A stretch of 64,000 nt of DNA from Elioraea thermophila (ex Habib et al. 2022) (GTDB lineage Bacteria > Pseudomonadota > Alphaproteobacteria > Acetobacterales > Acetobacteraceae), in assembly GCF_003336755.1 (NCBI RefSeq), contig NZ_QMDI01000006.1, forward strand, positions 62,001 through 126,000, read 5' to 3'. Shown here piece by piece: positions 27,274 to 35,488 of this stretch (position 1 is the stretch's first letter; each line of letters starts with the position of its first letter). The translations under genes and the position numbers were made by a program. The notes under the pieces were generated by a model that was not told where the DNA came from, did no database searches, and worked only from the letters and a program-made list of their open reading frames with translations.

Positions 27274-28215
27274 ATGGACGACCCGAGGGATCGCGACACC
27301 ACCTCCTGGCTCGACGCCGAGCTCGAGGACGACTTCGACGAGGAGCTCGAACAGGAGATCGACGACCGGCGAATCCCGGAGGAGCTGCGCGCACTCCTCG
27401 CGAGGCGGCCGAAGAGCACCCTGCCCCGCCGCTTCTACTTCCGCGAGCTCCTTCGCCTGCAGGGCGAGCTGATCAAGGTGCAGGACTGGGTGGTGCACCA
27501 CCGGAAGAAGATCGTGGTGATCTTCGAGGGGCGGGACTCGGCCGGCAAGGGTGGGGTGATCAAGCGCATCACGCAGCGGCTCAACCCCCGCGTGTGCCGC
27601 GTGGTGGCGCTGCCGGCGCCGACCGAGCGCGAGAAGACCCAGTGGTACTTCCAGCGCTACGTCGCGCACCTGCCGGCGGGCGGCGAGATCGTGCTGTTCG
27701 ACCGCTCCTGGTACAACCGCGCCGGCGTGGAGCGGGTGATGGGCTTCGCCACCGAGGACGAGGTCGAGCGCTTCTTCCAGGACGTGCCGGAATTCGAGCG
27801 GATGCTGGTGCGTTCGGGCATCCAGCTCGTGAAGTACTGGCTGTCCATCACCGACGAGGAGCAGCAGCTGCGCTTCCTCATGCGCATCCACGACCCGCTC
27901 AAGCAGTGGAAGCTGTCGCCGATGGACCTGCAGTCGCGCGTACGGTGGGAGCAGTACACGAAGGCGAAGGAAGCGATGTTCGACCGCACGAACATTCCGG
28001 AGGCGCCGTGGTACATCGTGGAGGGCAACGACAAGAAGCGGGCGCGGCTCAATTGCATCGCGCACCTGTTGAGCCTGATCCCCTACGAGGAGATCCCGCA
28101 CGAGCCGATCACGTTGCCCGAGCGGGTGTATGATCCGAACTACGAGCGGCGCACCTTGCCGGCGGAGTTGTACGTGCCGGATCGGTACGCGGAAATCGCG
28201 CCACCGCGGGGGTAA
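27274..28215 (+). CDS. ppk2: Polyphosphate kinase 2 (PPK2)
   Basis: A 313-residue polyP:nucleotide phosphotransferase, which uses polyphosphate to phosphorylate GDP/ADP or the reverse. Walker A-like FEGRDSAGKGG lies at 84-94. The Walker B/lid region has IVLFDRSWYNRAGVE. KYWLSITDEEQQLRF and RTNIPEAPWYIVEGNDKKRAR follow, all PPK2 class I signatures. The acidic N-terminus (LEDDFDEELEQEI) precedes the domain. ATG 27274 is favoured over a GTG three codons upstream. Just past the stop the GC content drops sharply, marking the edge of the AT-rich insert. Confidence 0.95.
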   Translation: MDDPRDRDTTSWLDAELEDDFDEELEQEIDDRRIPEELRALLARRPKSTLPRRFYFRELLRLQGELIKVQDWVVHHRKKIVVIFEGRDSAGKGGVIKRITQRLNPRVCRVVALPAPTEREKTQWYFQRYVAHLPAGGEIVLFDRSWYNRAGVERVMGFATEDEVERFFQDVPEFERMLVRSGIQLVKYWLSITDEEQQLRFLMRIHDPLKQWKLSPMDLQSRVRWEQYTKAKEAMFDRTNIPEAPWYIVEGNDKKRARLNCIAHLLSLIPYEEIPHEPITLPERVYDPNYERRTLPAELYVPDRYAEIAPPRG

Positions 28216-28223
28216 AGCTGCGG

Positions 28224-28242
28224 TCCAAAGCAGCGCTTTGGA
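28224..28242. repeat. Short inverted repeat just past ppk2
   Basis: An 8-bp perfect dyad, TCCAAAGC and GCTTTGGA, with a 3-base centre, lies 9 bases after the ppk2 stop. It could form a transcript-ending hairpin, but no T-tract follows. A weaker 5-bp dyad (TCGGA/TCCGA) follows at 28255-28271. Confidence 0.55.
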
Positions 28243-28365
28243 GTCTGGACACCTTCGGAGATGCAATCCGACCCGGGTACTCGAGATTCTCATGTTCGAC
28301 AAATTGCATAACTCTCCAGAGGTCTCCTTTGCTCCTGGATGCCGCGAAAAACGACACCGATTTCA

Positions 28366-28384
28366 ATACCCGTGTCACGGGTAT
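28366..28384. repeat. 19-bp near-continuous palindrome
   Basis: ATACCCGTGTCACGGGTAT has 9-bp arms and a single central base. Such a compact dyad is typical of operator DNA for a dimeric regulator, and less suited to an RNA hairpin. It lies in gene-free AT-rich DNA about 290 bases downstream of the nearest gene stop on the minus strand. Confidence 0.6.
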
Positions 28385-28566
28385 GTGAGGGTTCCAGTGA
28401 CTAAGGTACTGAACCTAGGGCGATAAAAGTGTGGATCGGAGCCGTTGGTCCGTAATCAACACAGGTCCAGTCCTTGGCTGTGCCAGCAAATGAAGTGAAG
28501 TTAAGCTGCGCGACCGATCTAAAGAAAGCACCTGCCGACAAAATATGTTTCACAAGTTTACCATGA

Positions 28567-28620
28567 AAGAGTGTTCTACTGACAAGTCAGTAGCCCAATG
28601 ATGGACTCTTTTTAAAAAGA
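28567..28620. repeat. Nested inverted repeats with T-run (possible bidirectional terminator)
   Basis: An outer dyad AAAGAGT (28567-28573) and ACTCTTT (28606-28612) encloses an inner perfect dyad CTACTGAC/GTCAGTAG (28577-28594, two-base centre). The outer arm runs into TTTTTAAAAAG, itself part of a 12-bp palindrome (28609-28620). It lies about 60 bases past the stop of the minus-strand gene at 28673, so it could end transcription from either direction. Confidence 0.5.
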
Positions 28621-28672
28621 CGACGTAGAAACGAAAAGGTACGAAAACACCAGAGACAAGAACACAGAACCA

Positions 28673-29239
28673 CTATCTAAGCGTATAGCTTTGGAATGCG
28701 CGGCTTACGGCAGAAGCCAAAGTCATGTATCGAGCAACCCGTAATCCGATATGCTGGTCTAGAAAGGGATTCCCCATTTGCACTGAAACCACGATTGATT
28801 CGATGGTTTTTCCCAGGGCATCTGTTTCAAGAGCAAAAAGTGAGTAAAGTTCTTGAAGATTTTGGGGGCTTCTCTGCCTATTAGCTTCTGCAAGGTGCCC
28901 CAAAACCCGACCTTCTTCAGGGGAAAGCAATCCTGCCAGTGTATGGGATGCAACTTCCCTCGGAAATTGGACCCTTCTCATTCTACTTGCAGCTTCAAAA
29001 AGTAATTCAGATGACGACTTAAAGTTTGCGATAGCTTCAATGCGATTGTTGTCTTCAAGAGCTGCGAGTGCCATAATATACAATGCGATAGCCCTAGTGG
29101 CCGCGACGCTTGCTTGCGTGGCTGCACTAGGATCCACAGCTCCCCTGCTCGCGTTCCCAAAATATGCAGCAAAAGACACTGAAGGAAGAGCGCATATCAA
29201 AATCAACAATAATGGAAAAAATCTGCGAAATGAACGCAC
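28673..29239 (-). CDS. Exported hypothetical protein in the AT-rich insert
   Basis: A 188-residue protein that I do not recognise. With the GTG start at 29239 the N-terminus RSFRRFFPLLLILICALPSV is a clear signal peptide with cleavage near SFA-AYF. The mature part is mostly helical: an alanine-rich ATQASVAATRAIALYIMALA segment, ANFKSSSELLFEAASRM, and a C-terminal SVQMGNPFLDQHIGLRVARY. A longer reading from ATG 29338 adds 33 charged residues before the signal and would overlap the upstream gene by 73 bases, so I prefer 29239. Base composition differs from the rest of the window. It is transcribed after the membrane protein gene at 29745 with a 26-base gap. No domain assigned. Confidence 0.6.
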   Translation of the reverse strand: MRSFRRFFPLLLILICALPSVSFAAYFGNASRGAVDPSAATQASVAATRAIALYIMALAALEDNNRIEAIANFKSSSELLFEAASRMRRVQFPREVASHTLAGLLSPEEGRVLGHLAEANRQRSPQNLQELYSLFALETDALGKTIESIVVSVQMGNPFLDQHIGLRVARYMTLASAVSRAFQSYTLR

Positions 29240-29265
29240 TTTAACAGCACCAAAAGTCTGCAATC

Positions 29266-29745
29266 TCAACCGCACCAAATCTCTCGCATCCTGGTGTGCT
29301 CGCGACTTAGCCGGCCTGAGGCTTTCAAAGCTTCCCATCCCTCTTTAGCCCCCCTCGCGCTACTAAGTAAATCTAGGCAGAAGTCTCTTTGAAGGGACGC
29401 AACAAAGCCTTTCGGCATCCCACCAGATTCGTATAAAATAAAAACAGCAAGATAGAAATTCATTACAATCGATAGCTGATCAAGAAATGAAGAGCTATGT
29501 GCTTCCGGCCCACCATGTAGCAGGATAGATCGAAAAGTCGGGTGAGCATTATTTCCTCGTATCAAATCGTTCATGTCTTTTACAACTTGGTATGTATTGG
29601 CCGCTTGAAGAGCTTTTGTAGCATTATTGAGTTCAAATATTGCGAGCGCAAGCCCGCCAATTGAAGATCCTACAATAAATATCTGCAAAAACATTGTGAT
29701 TTCGTCTTTGAAAGATTTCAAGAAACTACGCAAGCGGCGGAACAT
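29266..29745 (-). CDS. Single-pass membrane hypothetical protein in the AT-rich insert
   Basis: A 159-residue protein. A basic N-terminus (RRLRSFLKSFKDE) is followed by one membrane helix at about residues 19-37 (LQIFIVGSSIGGLALAIF). The remaining helical cytoplasmic part begins NATKALQAANTYQVVKDMND. This N-terminal plan, helix then an A-L-x-A-x-T-Y-Q segment, resembles the loosely defined DUF4760-like membrane proteins, but I cannot confirm membership. A mid segment DQLSIVMNFYLAVFILYESG is hydrophobic and might be a second helix. ATG 29745 lies only six bases after the aldehyde dehydrogenase stop, so it may be co-transcribed or coupled despite the abrupt compositional break. Confidence 0.65.
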   Translation of the reverse strand: MFRRLRSFLKSFKDEITMFLQIFIVGSSIGGLALAIFELNNATKALQAANTYQVVKDMNDLIRGNNAHPTFRSILLHGGPEAHSSSFLDQLSIVMNFYLAVFILYESGGMPKGFVASLQRDFCLDLLSSARGAKEGWEALKASGRLSREHTRMREIWCG

Positions 29746-29751
29746 GGAGCT

Positions 29752-31269
29752 TTATCCCATATTCACCATGATCGTCTTCTTGTGCATGAAATGCTCGAGC
29801 ATCGCCTCGAGCGACGCCTCCTTGCCGAGCCCCGAACTCTTCACCCCGCCATACGAGATGTTCGCCTGAACCACCAGGTTCTGGTTGATCTGCACGATCC
29901 CCGCCTCCAGGGCGTGCGCCATCCGCAACCCCACCCGCAGGTTGTTCGTCCACACCGAAGCCGACAGCCCGTAGTCGGAGGCGTTCGCCTCGGCGAGCAC
30001 CGCCTCCCAGTCGCGGAACGGAAAGAGGCAGGTGACGGGGCCGAAGATCTCCTCCCGCACGAGGCGGCTCTCGCGCGTCAGCCCCGTGAAGATGTGCGGC
30101 TGGATGAACAGGCCCTTCCTCAGCGCCGGATCGTCGGGCAGGCGCGAACATACCCGCGCCGTCGCCCCCGGTGTCGCCTTCCCTTCCTCGATGTAGCCCC
30201 GCACCTTCTCGAACTGCGCGGGGCTGATGATCGTTCCGATGTCGGTCCGCTCGTCGAGGGGGTCGCCCATCACCATCGCATCCACCTTCGCCGCCAGGGC
30301 ATCGGCGAAGGCGTCGAAGATCCGCTCGTGCACGTAGATGCGCGACGCCGCGGTGCAGCTCTGCCCCTGGCGGGTGAAGCGCATCGAGGTGATCGCGCCC
30401 GCCACCGCCTTCTCGAGCTCGCAATCGTCGAACACGATCATCGGCGACTTCCCGCCCAACTCGAGCGTCACGGGAATGATCTTCCGCCCGCACGTCTCGG
30501 CGACGATGCGCCCCACCTCCACCGAGCCGGTGAAGGTCACCTTGCGCACCTTCGGATGCTCCACAAGGGGGCCGCCACATTCCGGCCCGTAGCCGGAGAG
30601 GATGTTGAACAGACCGGGCGGCAGCACGCGGTTGAGGAGTTCGCAGACGCGCAGCACCGCAAGCGGCGCCTCCTCGGCCGACTTCACCACCACCGCATTG
30701 CCTGCCACCAGCGCCGGCGCCACCTTCAGCGCCATCAGCAGCATCGGCACGTTCCAGGGAATGATCGCGCCGACCACGCCGAGTGGTTCGCGCACCGTGA
30801 AGGAGAGGACATCGGGGTGGAAGGGCACCGTCTCGCCCTTCAGTTCGCTGCCCAGGCCGCCGTAGAAGGCGAAGATGTCGGCGACCACGTTCGCCTCCAC
30901 CCGGCTTTCCGTGCGCAGCGCCTTGCCGGTCTCGAGCGCGATCAGACGCGCGAGCTCCTCCACGTGATCGGCCAGCACCCGCGCACATTCGGCCACCAGC
31001 GCGCCGCGCTTGCGCGCCGGCACCTTCGCCCAGTCCTTCTGCGCCGCGGCGGCCGCCTCCACCGCCGCCGCCACGTCCGCCGCATCGCCCTCCGCCGCGC
31101 GGCCGATCTCCTCGCCGGTGGCCGGGTTCACCACGGCGAAGGTCCTGCCCGAGGCAGGCGGGGCGAAGCGGCCAGCGATGAAGTGATGGCCCGAGAGCGC
31201 GCGGGCGAGCGCCCTCTCGTCGAGGGTTGGAGCGGCGGGCGTGCGGCCTGGCGTCACGGTGTCGGGCAT
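29752..31269 (-). CDS. NAD(P)-dependent aldehyde dehydrogenase
   Basis: A 505-residue ALDH-superfamily enzyme that oxidises an aldehyde to its acid. Catalytic residues are E270 in VTLELGGKSP and C305 in GQSCTAASR. The N169-type motif is IIPWNVPM and the cofactor loop is VTFTGSVEVGR. The C-terminus has the conserved EEIFGPV and GGVKSSGLGKE. It groups by eye with betaine/aromatic aldehyde dehydrogenases, but the substrate is uncertain. The last codons mark the boundary to AT-rich DNA. The divergent CaiB-type operon starts 93 bases from its start and may belong to the same catabolic route. Confidence 0.94.
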   Translation of the reverse strand: MPDTVTPGRTPAAPTLDERALARALSGHHFIAGRFAPPASGRTFAVVNPATGEEIGRAAEGDAADVAAAVEAAAAAQKDWAKVPARKRGALVAECARVLADHVEELARLIALETGKALRTESRVEANVVADIFAFYGGLGSELKGETVPFHPDVLSFTVREPLGVVGAIIPWNVPMLLMALKVAPALVAGNAVVVKSAEEAPLAVLRVCELLNRVLPPGLFNILSGYGPECGGPLVEHPKVRKVTFTGSVEVGRIVAETCGRKIIPVTLELGGKSPMIVFDDCELEKAVAGAITSMRFTRQGQSCTAASRIYVHERIFDAFADALAAKVDAMVMGDPLDERTDIGTIISPAQFEKVRGYIEEGKATPGATARVCSRLPDDPALRKGLFIQPHIFTGLTRESRLVREEIFGPVTCLFPFRDWEAVLAEANASDYGLSASVWTNNLRVGLRMAHALEAGIVQINQNLVVQANISYGGVKSSGLGKEASLEAMLEHFMHKKTIMVNMG

Positions 31270-31362
31270 CGGACTTGTCCTCCCTCGGGGCGGGGCCCAT
31301 AAGCGGGCGCACGATGCACCCGGGCCGTCGTCCCGGGCAAGCCAGCCGGACCCGTCCTGCCC

Positions 31363-32601
31363 ATGCCGCTCCCGCCCAACGCCGCCCCCTCAGGCCCCCT
31401 CGCGGGGCTTCGCGTGTTCGACCTCACCCGCGTGCTCGCCGGGCCTACCGCCACCCAGATGCTGGGCGATCTCGGCGCCGAGGTGATCAAGATCGAACAC
31501 CCCACGCGCGGCGACGACACGCGCGGATTCGCGCCCCCCTACCTGCGCAAGCCCTCGGGCGAGCCTTCCGCCGAGTCCGCCTACTTCGCCGGGGTGAACC
31601 GCAACAAGCTCTCCGTCACCCTCGACATCGCCCGCCCCGAGGGCCAGGCGATCGCCCGGCAGCTGATCGCGCTCTCCGACATCCTGGTCGAGAACTTCAA
31701 GCCCGGCGGGCTCGCCAAGTACGGGCTCGACTACGCCTCGCTGAAGGAGACCTACCCTGGGCTCATCTACTGCTCGATCACCGGCTTCGGGCAGACCGGG
31801 CCCTACGCGCCGCGCCCCGGTTACGATGCGCTGATCCAGGCGATGGGCGGGGTGATGAGCCTGACCGGAGAGCCGGACGGGCTGCCGCAGAAGGTCGGCA
31901 TCCCGATCGCCGACATCTTCGCCGGCCTCTACGGCACCATCGGCATCCTCGCCGCGCTGCGCCATCGCGAACGCACGGGGCAGGGCCAGCACATCGACAT
32001 CGGCATGCTCGATACCCACGTCGCTTGGCTCGCCAACCAGGGCATGAACTACCTCGCGACGGGAGAGAACCCGCCGCGGCTCGGCAACCAGCACCCGAAC
32101 ATCGTGCCCTACCAGGTGTTCGCCACCGCCGACGGGGCGATCATGCTGTCGATCGGTAACGATCCGACCTTCGAACGGTTCTGCCGCGCCTTCGGGCTCG
32201 CGCATCTGCTCGCCGACGAACGCTTCGCCACCAACGCCAAGCGCGTCGAGAACCGCGCGCTCGTCACCGACACGCTGACGCCCGTGCTGAAGTCGAAGAC
32301 CACCGCCGAGTGGATCGCCGCCCTCGAGGCGCTCTCCATCGCCTGCGGGCCGATCAATCGCCTGTCCGACGTCTTCGCCGACCCGCACGTGCAGGCGCGC
32401 GGCATGGTGATCAGCATGCAGCACGAGGGGGTCGGCGGCCCGATCCCCCTCATCGCCAACCCGGTGAAGCTCTCCGCCACGCCGCCCGACTATCGCATCG
32501 CGCCCCCCACTCTGGGCGCGCACACGGAGCTCGTGCTGCACGACCTCCTCGGCCTTTCCCACAAGGAGATCGCCGAGCTCCGTGCCAAGGGGGTGGTGTG
32601 A
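31363..32601 (+). CDS. CaiB/BaiF family (class III) CoA transferase
   Basis: A 412-residue class III CoA transferase. Landmarks are GLRVFDLTRVLAGPTATQML, ENFKPGGLAKYGLDY, and ITGFGQTGPYAPRPGYD. The catalytic aspartate is D184 in GIPIADIFAGLYG. The C-terminal small domain contains ACGPINRLSDVFADPHVQARG. The 3' end overlaps the next gene as GTGA, and that gene in turn overlaps a DinB gene as ATGA, making a tightly coupled three-gene operon. The acyl substrate is unknown; succinyl-CoA or another acyl-CoA would be the donor. Confidence 0.94.
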   Translation: MPLPPNAAPSGPLAGLRVFDLTRVLAGPTATQMLGDLGAEVIKIEHPTRGDDTRGFAPPYLRKPSGEPSAESAYFAGVNRNKLSVTLDIARPEGQAIARQLIALSDILVENFKPGGLAKYGLDYASLKETYPGLIYCSITGFGQTGPYAPRPGYDALIQAMGGVMSLTGEPDGLPQKVGIPIADIFAGLYGTIGILAALRHRERTGQGQHIDIGMLDTHVAWLANQGMNYLATGENPPRLGNQHPNIVPYQVFATADGAIMLSIGNDPTFERFCRAFGLAHLLADERFATNAKRVENRALVTDTLTPVLKSKTTAEWIAALEALSIACGPINRLSDVFADPHVQARGMVISMQHEGVGGPIPLIANPVKLSATPPDYRIAPPTLGAHTELVLHDLLGLSHKEIAELRAKGVV

Positions 32602-33452
32602 GGCAAGGCGCGCTGCGCTGGCTCTCGCCGGCGGGGTTCTTCCGCCTCGTCTGGACGGCGTGGGGCCCGGCCGAGAGCGATTCCCCGCCCGTCGTGTGCG
32701 TGCACGGGCTGTTGCGCACGGGGCGGGATTTCGATGGGCTTGCTTCCGCGCTCGCATCGCGCGGGCGGCGCGTGCTGTGCCCCGACATGCCCGGGCGCGG
32801 CGCCTCCGACCGCCTGCCCGATCCGGCACTGTATCGCAACGACGTCTACGCCGCCGCCTGCGCCCATCTGCTCGCGCATCTCGGCGAGGGGCCGGTCGAC
32901 TGGGTCGGCACCTCGATGGGCGGCATCATCGGCATGATCCTCGCCGCGCAGCCGAACACGCCGATCCGGCGCCTCGTGCTGAACGACATCGGCGCCCTCG
33001 TGCCGGCGGCGGCGATCGCGCGCATCGCGGCCTACGCCCGAGCCTTTCCCACGGTGGCCGATCTCGACGAGGCGGAGGCGGCGATCCGCCGTCTCTACGC
33101 CCCCTTCGGCGACCTGCCCGATGCGGTGTGGCGGCATCTCGCCGAGACGAGCTTCGTCGCCTCGGAGAGCGGCCTAGTTCCGCACTTCGACCCCGCGATC
33201 GCCCAGGCCTTCGCCGGCACCGAGGCGAAGGACGTCGATCTCTCCCCCCTCTGGTCCGCCGTGCGCGCCGAAACGCTGATCCTGCGCGGCGAGCACTCCG
33301 ACGTCTTGCCCGCCGAGGTCGCCGCCCGCATGGCCGAAGCGCCGCACGCGCGGGTCGTCACCATCGCCGGCTGCGGCCATGCTCCCGCCTTGTGGGACGA
33401 GCGCGAGATCGCCCTCGTCGCCCGCTTCCTCGAGCACGGACACGCGCCATGA
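32598..33452 (+). CDS. Alpha/beta fold hydrolase
   Basis: A 284-residue hydrolase. The oxyanion motif is VVCVHGLLRTGRDF, the nucleophile is S106 in VGTSMGGIIG, and the catalytic acid region is LILRGEHSDVLP with His in IAGCGHAPAL. The start is a GTG overlapping the CaiB stop (GTGA); no better start lies nearby and the protein then begins MRQGALRWLSPAGFFR. It may hydrolyse an ester or CoA/thioester product of the upstream transferase, which is inference from the coupled arrangement. Confidence 0.88.
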   Translation: MRQGALRWLSPAGFFRLVWTAWGPAESDSPPVVCVHGLLRTGRDFDGLASALASRGRRVLCPDMPGRGASDRLPDPALYRNDVYAAACAHLLAHLGEGPVDWVGTSMGGIIGMILAAQPNTPIRRLVLNDIGALVPAAAIARIAAYARAFPTVADLDEAEAAIRRLYAPFGDLPDAVWRHLAETSFVASESGLVPHFDPAIAQAFAGTEAKDVDLSPLWSAVRAETLILRGEHSDVLPAEVAARMAEAPHARVVTIAGCGHAPALWDEREIALVARFLEHGHAP

Positions 33453-33973
33453 TCTCGCCCGCCTGGTGCCGGCTGATGGCCGCCTACAATGCGGAGATGA
33501 ACCGGCGCCTCTATCGTGCGGCAGCGGAGTTGACCGACGCCGAGCGCAAGCGCGACCGCGGCGCTTTCTTCGGCTCCATCCATGCGACGCTGAACCACAT
33601 CCTGTGGGGCGATCGCGTCTGGATGCATCGCCTTGCCGAAGGATGGGAGCGGCCGCGTGGCGGCATCCCCGCCAGCACCTCGTTGTACGATTCGTTCGAT
33701 GATCTCCGCCTCGCGCGCGAGGAGGCCGACCGGCGGATCGAGGCCTGGGCGGCGGGCCTCACCGAGGCCTGGCTCGCCGAGGATCTCGTCTGGTTCTCGG
33801 GTGCCACGCAGCGCGAGTGGCGCCGCCCGAAATGGATCCTGGTCACGCACCTGTTCAATCACGCGACGCATCACCGCGGCCAGGTGCACGCGATGCTGAC
33901 CGCGGCCGGCGTGCGGCCCGAGGATACCGACCTGCCGTTCATCCTCGATCTCGCCGCCCTCGGCCTCGGCTGA
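33449..33973 (+). CDS. DinB family protein
   Basis: A 174-residue four-helix-bundle protein. The metal-binding histidines are visible in SIHATLNHILWGD (about residue 50) and in FNHATHHRGQVHAML (about residue 140), the DinB/YfiT pattern. Members are metal-dependent thiol transferases or of unknown role; no thiol-specific assignment can be made. The ATG overlaps the hydrolase stop by four bases, completing the CaiB-hydrolase-DinB operon. Confidence 0.9.
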   Translation: MISPAWCRLMAAYNAEMNRRLYRAAAELTDAERKRDRGAFFGSIHATLNHILWGDRVWMHRLAEGWERPRGGIPASTSLYDSFDDLRLAREEADRRIEAWAAGLTEAWLAEDLVWFSGATQREWRRPKWILVTHLFNHATHHRGQVHAMLTAAGVRPEDTDLPFILDLAALGLG

Positions 33974-33998
33974 GCGCGGCGAAGTCGCCGCGGCCCGC

Positions 33999-34409
33999 TC
34001 AGGTGAGCCAACGCCAGAAGCGCGCGAGGCCCTTCGCCACCTCCTCGACGAGCTCCCAGGCGAGCAACGCGGCGATCAGCCCGAGCACCACGAAGAGCGC
34101 GGTGGCGAGCGGAGAGGATCCGGCCGTTGCCGTCGCGGCGCCAGTGGCGGAAGGCTGCACCGCATCTCCACCGCGGAAGCCGTTCCAGGCCGCCGAAATG
34201 CGGGCGGCGAAGGCCCGCCCCTCCTCGGCAAGACGACGGGTGAGGGCGGCGAAGTTACCCGCGCTGGCGGATTGCGCTCCTCCTTGCCGCGCCTCGAGAG
34301 CGGCGAGCCGCGCCTCGAGTGCAGCGAGTCGCTCCTCGAGCGCGGCGTGCGGCGAAGCGTCAGGAGCGTTTCCCTCGGGGGCATGTGGTGTCGATGGTGT
34401 CTCGGTCAT
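33999..34409 (-). CDS. Coiled-coil protein with C-terminal membrane anchor
   Basis: A 136-residue protein. A heptad-like segment LEERLAALEARLAALEARQ (about 24-42) predicts a short coiled coil. An Ala/Thr-rich linker follows, and one membrane helix (about 100-118, LATALFVVLGLIAALLAW) sits close to the C-terminus, giving a tail-anchored topology. No family recognised. The ATG at 34409 avoids a long Arg-rich extension. It converges with the DinB gene. Confidence 0.65.
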   Translation of the reverse strand: MTETPSTPHAPEGNAPDASPHAALEERLAALEARLAALEARQGGAQSASAGNFAALTRRLAEEGRAFAARISAAWNGFRGGDAVQPSATGAATATAGSSPLATALFVVLGLIAALLAWELVEEVAKGLARFWRWLT

Positions 34410-34485
34410 GTCGTGTCGGTCCCGTTGCGGATGGCCATCCGTCGGCGGCAAGGGGGAGCGCCCTCGCGCTCCCCCGCCTCGCCCA

Positions 34486-35085
34486 TCAGCGGCGGTCGCC
34501 GCGACGCGCCTCGAGCCAGCGCTCCTTGTAGATCGCCCCGTCGAGATCGACGTGCAGTTCCACGCGCTCACCGCGCGGGTTGCGCGCCGTCACCTCGTAG
34601 TGGCGGGGCTTGCGCTCGATCTCGCGGATGTCGGTGTAGCCGAGGGACGCCAGCCGCTGGCGCAGCTCCCGCTCGCTCACCCGCGCGGCCTCCATGCGCG
34701 GGCCGGGTCCGCGCTCCTCCGCCCTCCGTTCGGGCCGCGGCCGAGCGCGATCGCCTTTCGGCGGCGGCCCGCGCTCGATCGTCGTCGTCGTGCCGTCCTC
34801 GCGCGTCACCGCCCGGGCATGGAACCCGTTCTCGCGCGGCTCGCCCACCACGGTCAGCCGCTCACCGGGTGTGACGCGGATTGCCTGGGCGTGCGGCGGG
34901 CCGAGATCGACCAGCGTGCGGCCGGACTGGTCCTGCAGGATCACGCGATTGCCGAATACGTCCGTCACCGTGCCCTGGATGGTGACGCCGCGGGAGTCGA
35001 GCGAGCCGATCGGCACCTGGGCAAGCACCGGGCCGGCGATCAGCAGTGCGGCACCGGCGGCGAGAAGCGTCTTGCGTGTCGTCAT
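34486..35085 (-). CDS. Exported PepSY-like protein with an OB-like N-terminal region
   Basis: A 199-residue periplasmic protein. A signal peptide (1-22, ending GPVLA) is followed by an OB-like beta region (GVTIQGTVTDVFGNRVILQD, cf. BOF/YgiW-type domains). A low-complexity Arg/Pro/Glu linker (about 105-130) precedes a C-terminal PepSY-like module (LRQRLASLGYTDIREIERK, ending ELHVDLDGAIYKERW). ATG 35085 has a strong GGAGGT Shine-Dalgarno eight bases upstream, which settles the start. It diverges from a second PepSY gene that heads a two-component operon, so it may be a target or modulator of that system. Confidence 0.8.
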   Translation of the reverse strand: MTTRKTLLAAGAALLIAGPVLAQVPIGSLDSRGVTIQGTVTDVFGNRVILQDQSGRTLVDLGPPHAQAIRVTPGERLTVVGEPRENGFHARAVTREDGTTTTIERGPPPKGDRARPRPERRAEERGPGPRMEAARVSERELRQRLASLGYTDIREIERKPRHYEVTARNPRGERVELHVDLDGAIYKERWLEARRGDRR

Positions 35086-35200
35086 CGTCTGACCTCCTTC
35101 ATCGAGTGATGACGCCGCCCCTCTAGCGGACCGCACCTGAACCGAACCCGGCCCGCGCCGTTCAGCTTCCGTTCAGGATCGGTCGTCCTACCTTAGATGC

Positions 35201-35488
35201 ATGCCACGTCGGCGCGCCCTCCTTGCCTTTCCGCTCGCGCTCCTCGCCACGGCGGCGGGAGCCGAAACCATCCCGCTCGCCCGTGCCTTCGCCATCGCCG
35301 AGGACCGCTACCGCGGCCGCGCCCTGGACGGGGCGATCGTGCGCGGGCGCAAGCATGAACCCGATCTCGTGTACGTGATCACCTTCCGCACCGATGCCGG
35401 CGACATCCTGCGCATCCGGATCGACGCCGAAACGGGGGCCTTCCTCGAGGTCGCCGGCCGCGGCCAGGCGGAGGCGCTGCGGCGATGA
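35201..35488 (+). CDS. Small exported PepSY-domain protein
   Basis: A 95-residue protein with a signal peptide (1-21, ending AAGA) and a single PepSY domain: AFAIAEDRYRGRALDGAIV, then LVYVITFRTDAGDILRIRIDAETGAFLEV. The 3' end overlaps the response regulator start by four bases. Small PepSY proteins coupled to OmpR-type systems are frequent in proteobacteria and are thought to act as periplasmic inputs, which is inference here. Confidence 0.87.
   Translation: MPRRRALLAFPLALLATAAGAETIPLARAFAIAEDRYRGRALDGAIVRGRKHEPDLVYVITFRTDAGDILRIRIDAETGAFLEVAGRGQAEALRR

Larger units (their letters stand above)
28216..29751. other. AT-rich insert of foreign composition between ppk2 and aldehyde dehydrogenase
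   Basis: GC content in two 60-base lines inside this block is about 38% and 35%, against 68% in a flanking line. The shift begins right after the ppk2 stop and ends within six bases of the aldehyde dehydrogenase stop. It holds two minus-strand genes (28673-29239 and 29266-29745). The 457-base stretch from 28216 to 28672 has no gene but several perfect short palindromes. No transposase, integrase or clear flanking direct repeat is visible. Composition and lack of recognised homology suggest horizontal acquisition. Confidence 0.8.

Noticed and set aside
28109-28426. Small overlapping frames across the ppk2 3' end on both strands
   Set aside because: They cross a compositional boundary, have no Shine-Dalgarno and no recognisable domain.
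28696-28953. Frames antisense to or within the exported insert gene
   Set aside because: The minus-strand frame with a clear signal peptide explains the region better.
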